Assembly (NCBI GenBank): GCA_002720745.1 | Contig: PBJO01000011.1 | Span: forward strand, 39,445 to 103,444 | Reading direction: 5' to 3' | Source: Balneola sp. | GTDB taxonomy: Bacteria > Bacteroidota > Rhodothermia > Balneolales > Balneolaceae | DNA length: 64,000 nucleotides | Part shown: positions 17,328 to 26,726 of the stretch, one piece after another | How positions within the stretch are numbered: position 1 is the stretch's first letter | Layout: each line of letters starts with the position of its first letter | Notes under the pieces: model-generated | What the model was told of the DNA's origin: nothing | The model's database searches: none | Seen by the model: the letters and a program-made list of their open reading frames with translations, nothing else | Translations under genes and position numbers: made by a program

Positions 17328-17771
17328 TCACATAAATTGTTTAGCTGCCTGTACCGCTATTTGATCCACTCTTTCATTATCTGGAATACCCGAATGTCCT
17401 CTCACTTTGACCCACTCTACCTGATGAGCCCCGATTACATTCAACAATTCTACCCACAAATCCCGATTTTCAACTGGCTTTTTATCTGCCTTCTTCCACC
17501 CTTTTGACTGCCATGACTCTAACCAACCCTTAGTCATAGCATTAATAATTAAGGCACTATCGCTGTGGATCTTTAGTAAACATGGTTTTTTTATAGCTCT
17601 GATGGCTTCAATTACCGCCATCATTTCCATTCGATTATTGGTAGTGTGAGCTTCTCCACCCGAGAGTACTTTCTCTTTCCCATTGTGTCGTAACAATGCC
17701 CCCCAACCTCCCGGTCCAGGATTGCCACTACAGGCTCCATCAGTATAAATAATGACCTCTGTTAGACTCAT
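17328..17771 (-). CDS. rnhA: Ribonuclease HI
   Basis: A 147-residue RNase HI that cuts the RNA strand of RNA-DNA hybrids. All four acidic active-site residues are present: Asp11 (YTDGACSGNPG), Glu49 (NNRMEMMA), Asp71 (IHSDSALI) and Asp136 (NERVDQIA), with the loop His126 in RGHSG. It contains the basic handle region GWKKADKKPVENRDLW of the E. coli-type enzyme and has no N-terminal hybrid-binding domain. It lies 3 bp after pyrF on the same strand, so the two are likely co-transcribed. Confidence 0.95.
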   Translation of the reverse strand: MSLTEVIIYTDGACSGNPGPGGWGALLRHNGKEKVLSGGEAHTTNNRMEMMAVIEAIRAIKKPCLLKIHSDSALIINAMTKGWLESWQSKGWKKADKKPVENRDLWVELLNVIGAHQVEWVKVRGHSGIPDNERVDQIAVQAAKQFM

Positions 17772-17774
17772 TTT

Positions 17775-18641
17775 TTAATTCAAATCAACTTGTTCAAAAA
17801 TAGGACGTAATTGATGATTCGCCATAAGAGTACGTTCTAGAATTCGATCCTGCCAATTACCTGACGCCGTTTCGTTGTCACTGACCTCGTTCACGTCAAA
17901 AAGTATTGCTCTACTGGAATTAATTAGGGGTAATCCAGGGTGAGTAGCTAAGAGTGCCGTCAATGCTTTAATATCTCCTCCTTGTGCACCAAAACCAGGA
18001 ATTAATAAAGCAGCCTTTGGATGATGAGCTAGGACCTGCTGTGATACTTGGCTATGTGTGGCCCCTATAACCATGCCTAAATGTGTCTCGGAGTAATTTT
18101 GAATATTGGCTAATTTATCTGCAATATGAGCCGAAAGAGTCTCAAAGTTACCACTCCTCACCAATAGGAAATCTTGTGCTCCTGCATTAGACGTCAAGGC
18201 GACTACATAAACCGCTTTACTACTATCACCTTTAAAAGGTTCCAGGGTTTCCATTCCCATTAAAGGATTTAAGGTAATAGCATCTACCTTAAACTGATCA
18301 AAAAATGCCTGCTTATAATGCTCTGCCGTAGTATTTATATCCCCTCTTTTGGCATCGGCTATAATTATATGACGACTAGGAATTGCAGCGACAACTCGAT
18401 GAAACGCATCTAAACCCTTGGAACCTAGGGCTTCGAAAAAGGCTAAATTAGTTTTAAATGCTGCACAATGTTTGTGAGTAGCTTTTACAACCTGATGACA
18501 AAAATATACTATCCGCTCGATTGGATCTTCTGAAAGGGTATGAAGTTGCTCAGGCAATCGAGCAAGATTTGGATCAAGTCCTATACACAATACTGAAGAA
18601 GATTCGCGAATTGAATCAGCTAATTTGGTTAAAAAATTCAT
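17775..18641 (-). CDS. pyrF: Orotidine 5'-phosphate decarboxylase (type 2)
   Basis: A 288-residue TIM-barrel enzyme that makes UMP from OMP, the last step of UMP synthesis. The catalytic motif is IADAKRGDINTT with Asp96, Lys98 and Asp101. The N-terminal SVLCIGLDPNLARLP is typical of the longer type-2 subfamily. The phosphate-binding end motif appears as LINSSRAILF. Length fits this subfamily and exceeds the E. coli-type enzyme (about 245). It is followed after 3 bp by rnhA. Confidence 0.93.
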   Translation of the reverse strand: MNFLTKLADSIRESSSVLCIGLDPNLARLPEQLHTLSEDPIERIVYFCHQVVKATHKHCAAFKTNLAFFEALGSKGLDAFHRVVAAIPSRHIIIADAKRGDINTTAEHYKQAFFDQFKVDAITLNPLMGMETLEPFKGDSSKAVYVVALTSNAGAQDFLLVRSGNFETLSAHIADKLANIQNYSETHLGMVIGATHSQVSQQVLAHHPKAALLIPGFGAQGGDIKALTALLATHPGLPLINSSRAILFDVNEVSDNETASGNWQDRILERTLMANHQLRPIFEQVDLN

Positions 18642-18708
18642 CTATGAAATATCTCTTTTTACCGTATTAATTGCGAATCAAAAATAGAAAATCAAGCTTA
18701 AAGTCTGC

Positions 18709-20001
18709 TTAGCCTAGTAAAAATGCATTAGCGAACTCATAAGTTAGCCAAGAACTGAAATAGGCTAAAATAGTCATATAACCGAACATAACTAAAGGCC
18801 ACTTCCAGCTATTCGTTTCTCGCTTAACAATAGCTAAAGTACTCATACACTGCATTGCAATAGCAAAAAAGATCATTAGGGAAAGTGTTGTTGCTAGGGT
18901 ATATTTTGGTAGTCCGGTGTTTGGATCTATTTCACTCTTAAGACGGTCTATTAATCCTAATTGCTGATCTGTTTCTTCTATGCTATAGATGATGTTAAGA
19001 GTACCTACCATTACTTCTCGGGCGGCAAAAGAGGTCAATAAGCCAATACCTATTTTCCAATCAAATCCGAGTGGCTCGATTACCGGCTCAATCAGTTGGC
19101 CAAAAGTACCTGCATAACTTTGATTTAGCTGAAGAGTCGATATCATCTGATCACTCAACTGCTGCTCGTTTGCATCTGTAGTGGCTCGATCACTGACCGT
19201 AGGTTCATAGATAGGGTAAGAAGCCAAAAACCATAAAATAATAGAAATTGCTACTATAATTTTTCCAGCTTCGCTAACAAATATTTTACCTCGTTCTAAG
19301 GATTGAATTACAATCAATCTAATATTCGGCAATTTATATGAGGGTAGTTCCATTAGGAATGGAGTGGGTTTACCCATTGGGAAAATTCGCTTCATCACTG
19401 CTGCAGATCCAATTGCCATCACTATCCCAAATAAATACAACCCAAAAAACACCACACCTTGTAGCGTTAAAAAGCCCATGAATTGTTTATTAGGGACAAA
19501 TGCGGCGATCATTACCGCATAGACCGGCAAACGAGCAGAACAGGCCATGAAGGGTAAAATCATAATGGTAATTAGCCGGTCTCGCCAGTTTTCGATGGTT
19601 CTTGTAGCCATAATTCCAGGCACAGCACAAGCAAAACCCGACATCAAAGGGACCACCGATCGGCCATGTAAGCCTACCATCGTCATAAAACCATCCATCA
19701 CAAAAGCAGCCCTAGCCATGTATCCAGTTCCTTCTAAGAAGTAAATAAACAAAAACAAGAAAATAATTTGAGGTAGGAAAATCACCACCCCTCCTAGACC
19801 GGCAATAACCCCATCGACAAGTAGGTTATTTAACATACCGTTAGGGAGTGAACTACCTATAAATGCACCAAACTCGATAAAAATCATATCAATTATATCC
19901 ATAAAAGGCGTGGCCCAACTAAAAATTGATTGAGACATTATTAAAAGGACCAATACGAAGATAAAGGGCCCACCTACTCTATGAGTTAGTACATTATCCA
20001 T
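18709..20001 (-). CDS. feoB: FeoB, membrane (permease) half, downstream of an in-frame TAG
   Basis: A 430-residue membrane segment of FeoB, the ferrous-iron transporter. It starts MDNVLTHRVGGPFIF, equal to the D-x-x-L-T-H-R-x-x-G-x-x-I-F that normally follows the soluble domain inside one polypeptide. It then carries EGTGYMARAAFVMD, the Cys-containing gate motif SGFACAVPGIMATRT and PFMACSARLPVY. It is in the same frame as the G-domain half and is separated from it by TAG plus three sense codons (T-D-C) before this ATG. All membrane motifs look intact. It could be made by re-initiation at this ATG, by read-through, or the stop could be an assembly error. Confidence 0.9.
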   Translation of the reverse strand: MDNVLTHRVGGPFIFVLVLLIMSQSIFSWATPFMDIIDMIFIEFGAFIGSSLPNGMLNNLLVDGVIAGLGGVVIFLPQIIFLFLFIYFLEGTGYMARAAFVMDGFMTMVGLHGRSVVPLMSGFACAVPGIMATRTIENWRDRLITIMILPFMACSARLPVYAVMIAAFVPNKQFMGFLTLQGVVFFGLYLFGIVMAIGSAAVMKRIFPMGKPTPFLMELPSYKLPNIRLIVIQSLERGKIFVSEAGKIIVAISIILWFLASYPIYEPTVSDRATTDANEQQLSDQMISTLQLNQSYAGTFGQLIEPVIEPLGFDWKIGIGLLTSFAAREVMVGTLNIIYSIEETDQQLGLIDRLKSEIDPNTGLPKYTLATTLSLMIFFAIAMQCMSTLAIVKRETNSWKWPLVMFGYMTILAYFSSWLTYEFANAFLLG

Positions 20002-20010
20002 GCAATCAGT

Positions 20011-20889
20011 CTAAGTCAGCTCATTACTATGTTCCTTTGATACGCTTCCTTCTGAGATATCGCTAATGAAACGATATCGCTGAACTACTTCGGCAGCTGT
20101 TGGATTCTCACCCGCAGCTTCTAAAAAATTTTGCAGACTCTCTATTAGTTTTTTGGCCTTTCCTCCCTCTGAGTATTGATAAAAACTATCTTCAAGACCG
20201 CCTTCTGCAATAAGTCGTAATGCCTCTATAGGTCGAGCTCGCTTTGGCAATTGTGTATGCTTGGATAGCCATTCCTTATCCAATCGCTCAACAGCCTTTC
20301 TAAGAGGCGTAGTTGGATTCCATTGGAAAGGTTTGGGAACTGCCACACCTTTTTCAATCAGAGCTTCCTTAATTTGAGTATCGCAGTTTTTGGATCGAGC
20401 ATTTACTGAAATTACAGGTACTCTCCAAGCGGAAGAAAGCTGCTCAGGTTTAATTATAATACCTCTCTCATCAGCGATATCACTCATTGTTAGAACCATT
20501 AGTATAGGAATTTGCAAATCCATTACCTGTGAAGCTAAAAACAAGTTGCGTTCGAGGTTACTTGCGTCTAGAACTAACAAAAGTAGGTCTGGTTTTTCTT
20601 CATAGTCGTAGCTCCCTATCAATGTTTCATAGGTTATACGCTCATCTGCTTTTTTATGATTTAGACTATATGCACCGGGTAAATCAATAACTTTATGCAA
20701 TACCCCGTTAATAATGGTAGATCCCATTTTGCGCTCAACAGTAATCCCTGGGTAATTTGCTATTTTCTGACGTAATCCAGTGAGGGCATTAAAAATAGTT
20801 GATTTACCAGTATTCGGGTTCCCAACTAGTGTAATTGTACTAGGTTGGCGTAATAGGTCCTTCTGAATAGCTAAATTCGTCTTACTCAT
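20011..20889 (-). CDS. feoB: FeoB, G-protein half ending at an in-frame TAG
   Basis: A 292-residue cytosolic part of FeoB. G1 is GNPNTGKST, the switch region is NYPGITVERK and G3 is DLPGAYSL. The G4 element reads TMSD instead of the usual N-x-x-D, which may change guanine recognition. The helical GDI-like domain follows and ends near VVQRYRFISDISEG. The frame stops at TAG (20011-20013) at the point where family members run straight into the membrane domain. It overlaps the upstream feoA by 4 bp (ATGA), which indicates coupled translation. Together with the downstream half the protein would be about 725 residues, a normal FeoB length. Confidence 0.9.
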   Translation of the reverse strand: MSKTNLAIQKDLLRQPSTITLVGNPNTGKSTIFNALTGLRQKIANYPGITVERKMGSTIINGVLHKVIDLPGAYSLNHKKADERITYETLIGSYDYEEKPDLLLLVLDASNLERNLFLASQVMDLQIPILMVLTMSDIADERGIIIKPEQLSSAWRVPVISVNARSKNCDTQIKEALIEKGVAVPKPFQWNPTTPLRKAVERLDKEWLSKHTQLPKRARPIEALRLIAEGGLEDSFYQYSEGGKAKKLIESLQNFLEAAGENPTAAEVVQRYRFISDISEGSVSKEHSNELT

Positions 20890-21104
20890 ACCGGAATTAC
20901 CTCAATCATATCAGCTTCTTTTTTTCGTAAGCTAAGAAGATATCCACGAATTTTTATTTCCATTGGATAGCCCATTGGAGCTCTCCGAATGACTCTGCAA
21001 ATACTACCTGGCGTTAGCCCCATTTCCATAATTCGGACGAGTTCCTCTCCTTGAATCTGTTTAACCTCATATTTTTGCTGAACAACTGCGTCAGAAAGAG
21101 ACAT
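20886..21104 (-). CDS. feoA: FeoA domain protein (second copy)
   Basis: A 72-residue SH3-like FeoA protein, an accessory of FeoB in ferrous-iron uptake. The pattern GEELVRIMEMGLTPGSICRVIRRAPMG, followed by the strand MEIKIRGYLLSLRKKEADMIEV, is typical (the L-x-x-M-G-L-x-P-G core is present). It ends in a 4-bp overlap with the FeoB G-domain gene. It is the copy closest to the FeoA consensus. Confidence 0.88.
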   Translation of the reverse strand: MSLSDAVVQQKYEVKQIQGEELVRIMEMGLTPGSICRVIRRAPMGYPMEIKIRGYLLSLRKKEADMIEVIPV

Positions 21105-21137
21105 ATGCTTAGTCTCTTTAAGTTTAAAGCTTACTTT

Positions 21138-21365
21138 TTATGGAACGACTGGCTCAACTAAAATATTCATTGCCAAAGGTCGGGTTATAGCTAATCGACA
21201 TTCTGCAATCTGCAGGATTATATTTTTTTGATTAGAGACAACAGTTGCTGTCGCAACCTCTACACATCCAAGCTCATGTAATCTGTATGTATCTTCGCTT
21301 GCGCAGTTTAAACAACTGACTCGAACTTGTTCGCCTATTTTGGTAATGGTGAGTGGTACGATCAT
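21138..21365 (-). CDS. feoA: FeoA domain protein (first copy, divergent)
   Basis: A 75-residue FeoA-like protein at the head of the iron operon. It has the order strand, helix with RLHELGCVEVATATVVSNQ, then strands QIAECRLAITRPLAMNILV, which matches the FeoA fold but with a weaker core than the second copy. It carries two cysteines in SCLNCASE, an unusual C-x-x-C near the N-terminus that could bind metal (inference). It lies 33 bp upstream of the second FeoA gene. Tandem FeoA genes are known in several bacteria. Confidence 0.75.
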   Translation of the reverse strand: MIVPLTITKIGEQVRVSCLNCASEDTYRLHELGCVEVATATVVSNQKNIILQIAECRLAITRPLAMNILVEPVVP

Positions 21366-21466
21366 CCTGATCTAAATAAGATAATTATTTGATAGCTCTT
21401 TATACTAAAAATTCCACTGACCAGAAAGAATTCAACTATATCCAATAAACAATAATAATAAACAAG

Positions 21467-22174
21467 TTATAGCACGGACTCGGGATGAACTTCTTCAAAA
21501 CCGTGAGGAGGTTTGTGAAGGCGCGTTTGTTCAAAAAATAAAGCCTCTTTATTATGTATCCTTTTACCATTAATAGAAAAAAATCTAAAAGCACCCGGCA
21601 ATAAAGACTGTAAGGGATAAAAAAAATCAATATATGAATTCTGTTTACTAAATAAATCTATATCGTAGCCGTCAAATGCAGCCCGTTTAACTAAAATAAA
21701 TTCGCCTTTCATTAACAATCTATGAAGCACAGTAGGTTCAATTTCGTATCCCCACGCATTCTCCTGACTGCTTTTAGCAATGTCTGGCTTGTTGGTTTTC
21801 ACTGAAATAACCGTTTCGGTACCTGAAGACTGTATTCTGTCAATAGATTTTAGGACTAATCTAAGATAGGCATCCACTGGCGCATCATCTATCCAATTAC
21901 GAATTCCTTGCCCATCTGACCATTGTAGCGTGGGTGGTATAGTATAAAGACGTTCAATAATGCTGACTACAGAAGGAAAAGAATCTAAGAAATTGATTCC
22001 GTAGCGATTATTAGCTAGATCACTTCCCATAAAAAATAATCGAGAATAGGTAGGATCCGGCTTGGTAAAAAACGAAAGTATATCGTCATTAACCTTAGAA
22101 GTGTTTGAACTGGTTAGTTCTTCCATGCGCTGATCATGGAAGAATACCAGTTTAAGTAATTGTTTTGATGACAT
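21467..22174 (-). CDS. Unknown conserved-looking protein
   Basis: A 235-residue protein that I do not recognise. It begins MSSKQLLKLVFFHDQRMEEL and has no signal peptide or membrane segment, so it is probably cytosolic. The middle has a Ser/Thr-rich, charged stretch (SSGTETVISVKTNKPDIAKS). The C-terminal half is rich in aromatic residues (DFFYPLQSLLPGAFRFF) and ends with a Pro/His-containing tail (RLHKPPHGFEEVHPESVL). Codon usage looks like the neighbours, so it is probably a real gene. It lies between the iron operon and hppA on the same strand, 34 bp after hppA. No function is assigned. Confidence 0.7.
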   Translation of the reverse strand: MSSKQLLKLVFFHDQRMEELTSSNTSKVNDDILSFFTKPDPTYSRLFFMGSDLANNRYGINFLDSFPSVVSIIERLYTIPPTLQWSDGQGIRNWIDDAPVDAYLRLVLKSIDRIQSSGTETVISVKTNKPDIAKSSQENAWGYEIEPTVLHRLLMKGEFILVKRAAFDGYDIDLFSKQNSYIDFFYPLQSLLPGAFRFFSINGKRIHNKEALFFEQTRLHKPPHGFEEVHPESVL

Positions 22175-22208
22175 TATTTTCCTAGTAAGTGCGGATTAAA
22201 AATAATCC

Positions 22209-24407
22209 TTAAATCATCGTTGCTATGACCAATGCCACTACAGACATAAGTTTTAATAAGATATTCAGAGAAGGCCCAGAGGTATCCTTAAATGGATCGC
22301 CTACCGTATCACCAACTACTGCAGCTTTATGTGGCTCACTGCCTTTTTTGTATTCCTCACCGTCAATAGTCACTCCTTCTTCTATCATTTTTTTTGCATT
22401 ATCCCAAGCTCCACCCGCATTGGATTGGAAAAGTGCCATTAATACACCTGCCGATGTAACTCCAGCTAAAAGTCCACCAAGCATTTCAGGACCACCTAAA
22501 AAACCAAATAATACGGGTACAATTACTGCCAACAAACCAGGTAATACCATTTCTCTAATAGAAGCTGTAGTAGAGATCTCAACACACTTCTCATATTCTG
22601 CTTTTCCATCAGCGGCTTCAAATGTTGCTTTATCGGCATCACTCCATTGATCAAAATCTGTTTCTTCGTTCTTATTCATGACATCTAATGCTGCACGTAA
22701 CTCAGGTATATCATTGAATTGACGGCGCACTTCTTCGATCATACTCATAGCAGCACGTCCTACTGCTTGCATGGAAAGAGCTGAGAAAAGGAAAGGTAAC
22801 ATAGCACCAATAAAAAGAGCCGCCATAACGGATGGGCGAGTTACATCAATTCCACTCAAAGGAATATCATGAGTTGCGTTATAAGCTGTAATAAAAGCAG
22901 CAAACAATGCCAAAGCCGTAAGTGCTGCAGAACCAATTGCAAAACCCTTACCAATAGCAGCCGTTGTATTACCAACCGCATCTAATTTATCCGTACGCTC
23001 ACGTACTTCAGGTTCTAATTCAGCCATCTCAGCAATACCGCCAGCATTATCAGAAATAGGACCATACGCATCTACTGCAAGTTGAATACCTGTGTTTGCA
23101 AGCATGCCAACCGCTGCTATGGCGATACCATAAAGACCAGCAAAATGAAAGGCACCAATGATTGCTGCTGCAATGATTAAAATAGGGATGGCAGTAGAAA
23201 TCATACCAACTCCCAAACCTGCAATGATATTGGTAGCAGAACCTGTTATAGATTGTTTAACAATAGACAATACTGGTTTGGTTCCTGTACCTGTGTAATG
23301 CTCTGTAATTAAGCCTATAAGTAATCCCGAGGCTAGACCAAAGATTGTTGCCCAAAATACGCCTGTACTTGAATAGATTTCACCAGCAAAACTCCATTCA
23401 GATGGTAACATCCATTGTATAATAAAATAAGATGCTGCTAGCATAATACCTGCTGCCAGTAACTCACCTAAATTCAATGCTCTCTGAGGATCTCCTCCCT
23501 CTTTAACTTTAACAAAGAAGGTACCTAAAATAGAGGTTAAAATACCTGTACCTGCAAGTACAAGTGGTAATAGTACAGCAGACAAACCGTTAAATTGGTC
23601 TATCCAAGCACCTCCGTTTATAGTAGCGTCTGCTATGAAAGCAGCACCAAGTACCATAGTACCAATAATGGAACCCACATATGATTCAAATAAATCAGCT
23701 CCCATACCTGCAACGTCACCTACATTATCTCCAACATTATCCGCAATGGTAGCTGGGTTTAATGGGTGATCTTCTGGAATACCTGCCTCCACCTTACCAA
23801 CTAGATCAGCGCCAACATCGGCTGCTTTTGTATAGATTCCACCACCTACTCGGGCGAATAAAGCAATAGATGAGGCACCAAAGGAGAAGCCTGTCACAAT
23901 AGCTAATACTTTGTTAACAGCATCCGCACCCTCGAGACCGAAAATACTTCCAAATGTTATCAATAGTAAACTTAGGCCTAAAACACCAAGCCCCACAACT
24001 CCAAGCCCCATCACTGAGCCTCCAGCGAAAGCTACTTCTAAGCCTTTTCCTAGACTTATGCGTGCAGCATTAGTAGTCCTTACATTCGCCTTGGTTGCAA
24101 CGCGCATCCCAATAAATCCAGCAAGACCGGAACAAATAGCACCAACCATAAAGGAAATAGACACCATCCAGCTAGATGTTTCGGGGTTAGCGCTGACTCC
24201 TAGAAGGATTGCTACTGCAATAACAAAAATTGCAAGTACTCGGTATTCAGCTTTTAGAAAAGCCATAGCACCTGCTGCGATGCTTTTGCTTATACGTCCC
24301 ATTCGTTCAGTTCCAACCTCTTGTTTGGATACCCAGGATGACTTTATAAATGTGTAAAGCAGAGCTATAAGTCCTGCAATTGGTATTAAGTATAGTATAG
24401 TTTGCAT
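22209..24407 (-). CDS. hppA: Membrane-bound pyrophosphatase (K+-dependent type, probably Na+-pumping)
   Basis: A 732-residue membrane pyrophosphatase with about 16 membrane segments that couples PPi hydrolysis to ion export. Substrate motifs are [38 protein letters not shown] and the C-terminal [17 protein letters not shown]. At the diagnostic site the sequence reads [16 protein letters not shown]. Ala in place of Lys there marks the K+-dependent class, which includes the Na+-pumping and Na+/H+ enzymes. Which ion is moved here is inference. It lies 68 bp downstream of pth on the same strand. Confidence 0.95.
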   Translation of the reverse strand: MQTILYLIPIAGLIALLYTFIKSSWVSKQEVGTERMGRISKSIAAGAMAFLKAEYRVLAIFVIAVAILLGVSANPETSSWMVSISFMVGAICSGLAGFIGMRVATKANVRTTNAARISLGKGLEVAFAGGSVMGLGVVGLGVLGLSLLLITFGSIFGLEGADAVNKVLAIVTGFSFGASSIALFARVGGGIYTKAADVGADLVGKVEAGIPEDHPLNPATIADNVGDNVGDVAGMGADLFESYVGSIIGTMVLGAAFIADATINGGAWIDQFNGLSAVLLPLVLAGTGILTSILGTFFVKVKEGGDPQRALNLGELLAAGIMLAASYFIIQWMLPSEWSFAGEIYSSTGVFWATIFGLASGLLIGLITEHYTGTGTKPVLSIVKQSITGSATNIIAGLGVGMISTAIPILIIAAAIIGAFHFAGLYGIAIAAVGMLANTGIQLAVDAYGPISDNAGGIAEMAELEPEVRERTDKLDAVGNTTAAIGKGFAIGSAALTALALFAAFITAYNATHDIPLSGIDVTRPSVMAALFIGAMLPFLFSALSMQAVGRAAMSMIEEVRRQFNDIPELRAALDVMNKNEETDFDQWSDADKATFEAADGKAEYEKCVEISTTASIREMVLPGLLAVIVPVLFGFLGGPEMLGGLLAGVTSAGVLMALFQSNAGGAWDNAKKMIEEGVTIDGEEYKKGSEPHKAAVVGDTVGDPFKDTSGPSLNILLKLMSVVALVIATMI

Positions 24408-24475
24408 AATTGTGCGTTCTATGTTTTATATGGTAATTAACAAGGTGACTGTGCACCTGTATCAAAAATGGTTGA

Positions 24476-25033
24476 CTAATTATGTATATTCATTGCTCTA
24501 TTTATCCCCAAGCCCACAAAATCCAAACAAGCCTGAACAGCATTATCTATCATTTGTTTGACCAATTCTACATCCTCGGATCTGAATGATGACAATACAA
24601 AATCAATTTGCCTACCCCTAGGAAAATCATTTCCAATGCCTATTCGTAAACGAGGTATGGCTTGAGAGTTTATTTTGTCGTGAACATCTGCGATTCCATT
24701 GTGACCTCCATCACTTCCTTTTGGTCGTAACTTTAAGACTCCCAATGTCAAGTGTAAATCGTCATAAATAATTAAACTGTGCTCTGGCTTCTGGTTAAAC
24801 TGTACCATGGCTTTCATTACTGAGGAACCGCTGTTATTCATGTAATTTGTTGGTTTTACTAAAAACAAGTTCTTGCCCTTATATCGTGTTTGAGCAAATT
24901 CAAAGGAACCATCACCTGCCTGAAAAGGGCTGCCAAGCTTATTGGCAAGCTTTTCCACTATATCAAAACCAATATTATGTCTAGTACCCTCGTACTCTGC
25001 GCCTACATTTCCAAGTCCAACTAATAGCGCCAC
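24476..25033 (-). CDS. pth: Peptidyl-tRNA hydrolase
   Basis: A 185-residue Pth that releases peptides from drop-off peptidyl-tRNA. Signatures are LLVGLGNVGAEYEGTRHNIGF with catalytic His19, PTNYMNNSG, IYDDLHLTLG and GSDGGHNGI. Length is normal. It follows rplY by 13 bp, in the common prs-rplY-pth order. Confidence 0.95.
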   Translation of the reverse strand: MALLVGLGNVGAEYEGTRHNIGFDIVEKLANKLGSPFQAGDGSFEFAQTRYKGKNLFLVKPTNYMNNSGSSVMKAMVQFNQKPEHSLIIYDDLHLTLGVLKLRPKGSDGGHNGIADVHDKINSQAIPRLRIGIGNDFPRGRQIDFVLSSFRSEDVELVKQMIDNAVQACLDFVGLGINRAMNIHN

Positions 25034-25046
25034 GGGTACCCTCTAA

Positions 25047-25694
25047 TTATTCCTCAGAAGTGCTTTCTTCCAAGGAATCGTCAGCTCTTTCAGTTTCCTC
25101 ACCATCTTCATCACTAATGACATCTTTCAATAGCTGTCCTTTTGGTGGCCTAATGGTAACAATAGTCCTGTTTAGAGAATCTAATGGGATAATTCCATCT
25201 AACTCTAGATCCGAAACATGAAAGGACTGCCCAATTTTAAGTGGTGTCACATCCACTTGAAACTCAGCAACAATATTCTCTGGTAGAACTCGTATGCGAA
25301 GAAATTTCATTGGCTGAAATAAACGCCCACCTCCCTCTACAACACCGCGCGCAGTTCCCTTAATGCCAATAGGCACTCGGAGCGTTACTTTGTGTATATC
25401 ACTTAACACATAAAAATCAGCGTGAATGGGACGATCTGTAACCGGATCAAATTCTGTCCTCTTTAGTAGTGTCTTGTACACTTTCCCGTCGATCGTCAGC
25501 TCTTGAACTTTAGTTTGAGCTCTGCTCAAAATCTTTTCTAGCGCTAATTCATCTATTGAAAAATATGTGTTTTTCTGTACTTCAGGACCATATAATACTG
25601 CAGGAACACGTTTAGCCGCACGCAGCTCACGGTTCGCTTTTTTATTGGTCTCTCTAGGAGTACCCTCAAGTTTAACGTATTCTGGCTTTGCCAT
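25047..25694 (-). CDS. rplY: 50S ribosomal protein L25 / general stress protein Ctc
   Basis: A 215-residue long-form L25 (Ctc type), which binds 5S rRNA. The N-terminal RNA-binding domain includes RELRAAKRVPAVLYGPEV and KRTEFDPVTDRPIHADFYVL, and the C-terminal beta domain includes VPIGIKGTARGVVEGGGRL. An acidic tail (DEDGEETERADDSLEESTSEE-like region) ends the protein and is common in this form. It lies 19 bp after prs and 13 bp before pth. Confidence 0.93.
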   Translation of the reverse strand: MAKPEYVKLEGTPRETNKKANRELRAAKRVPAVLYGPEVQKNTYFSIDELALEKILSRAQTKVQELTIDGKVYKTLLKRTEFDPVTDRPIHADFYVLSDIHKVTLRVPIGIKGTARGVVEGGGRLFQPMKFLRIRVLPENIVAEFQVDVTPLKIGQSFHVSDLELDGIIPLDSLNRTIVTIRPPKGQLLKDVISDEDGEETERADDSLEESTSEE

Positions 25695-25713
25695 TTTTTT
25701 CCTATTCTACTTA

Positions 25714-26646
25714 TTAATTATCAAACAATTCACTGATGGTGTCATTGGTATGAATCCGTTCGATTGCTTCAGCAAAAATATTCGCTACACTAAGTACCTT
25801 TATTTTTTCAGATGGCTGACGCAATGGAATGGTGTCGGTTACCAATAATTCAAAAATAGGTGAGTCTTCGATTCTTTGAAATGCTGGCCCTGAGAGTATG
25901 GGATGAGAACACATAGCTCGTATGTCTAATGCACCTCGCTTCTTCATGGCAGCTGCCGCATTGGTTAATGTACCTGCTGTATCAATTAAATCGTCAACGA
26001 TTAAAACATTCTTACCCTCAACCTCACCAATTATATTCATTATCTCTGACTCATTTTGTTTGGGCCTACGCTTATCAATAAAAGCTAAAGAAGCACTCAT
26101 TTTTTTTGAATAGGATCGTGCCATTTTCAAACTACCAACATCGGGTGCAACCACCACCAAATTATCAATTGGATGCTTAGTCATATGATCAATAAATACA
26201 CGAGAAGCATAAAGATGATCAAGAGGTATATCAAAAAATCCTTGAATTTGCGATGCATGCAGGTCCATCGTCAGTATACGATCCGCACCCGCTTCGACCA
26301 ATAGATTAGCCATTAACTTTGAACCAATAGACACTCTAGGTTGGTCTTTCCGATCTTGACGTGCATACCCAAAGTAAGGTATTACGGCTGTCACACGTTT
26401 AACAGAAGCACGCTTGGCAGCGTCCAACATGAGGAGTAGCTCGATAATGTTGTCGCCTGATGGTGGGGTTGATTGAACTATAAATATATCTTCTCCACGT
26501 ATACTTTGTTCATACTTGACGTAAATTTCACCATCTGAAAACTGTTTGATGGTAATCTTTCCAAGATTGGTTCCATACTCCTTTGCTATGGCACGGGCCA
26601 AGGCTGGATTACTGGTACCAGAAAATATTGCGAGTGGACTGTCCAA
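25714..26646 (-). CDS. prs: Ribose-phosphate pyrophosphokinase
   Basis: A 310-residue class I PRPP synthetase that makes PRPP from ribose 5-phosphate and ATP. Motifs are FSDGEIYVKYEQSIRGED, the ATP region YARQDRK, DLHASQIQGFF, the ribose-phosphate-binding loop VDDLIDTAGT and ISDGEI-type N-terminal parts. Length is normal. It heads the prs-rplY-pth unit. The tRNA-Gln gene is about 80 bp upstream on the same strand, an arrangement also seen in other bacteria of this group. Confidence 0.96.
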   Translation of the reverse strand: MDSPLAIFSGTSNPALARAIAKEYGTNLGKITIKQFSDGEIYVKYEQSIRGEDIFIVQSTPPSGDNIIELLLMLDAAKRASVKRVTAVIPYFGYARQDRKDQPRVSIGSKLMANLLVEAGADRILTMDLHASQIQGFFDIPLDHLYASRVFIDHMTKHPIDNLVVVAPDVGSLKMARSYSKKMSASLAFIDKRRPKQNESEIMNIIGEVEGKNVLIVDDLIDTAGTLTNAAAAMKKRGALDIRAMCSHPILSGPAFQRIEDSPIFELLVTDTIPLRQPSEKIKVLSVANIFAEAIERIHTNDTISELFDN

Positions 26647-26726
26647 GGTTATTTTTGTTTGCTAGCACTGATATGTTCAGGATTACAAAAAACGAAGGGC
26701 TCTACCTTGACACCCATCGAGTGTAG

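Noticed and set aside
23911..24357. A 148-codon open frame on the plus strand antisense to hppA
   Set aside because: It lies wholly inside a well-supported membrane pyrophosphatase gene, is Pro/Ala/Thr-rich as expected from reading antisense to hydrophobic codons, and has no recognisable motif.
24443..24458. A small hairpin AGGTG/CACCT between pth and hppA
   Set aside because: The stem is only 5 bp and no U-run follows on either strand, so it is not a convincing terminator or riboswitch.
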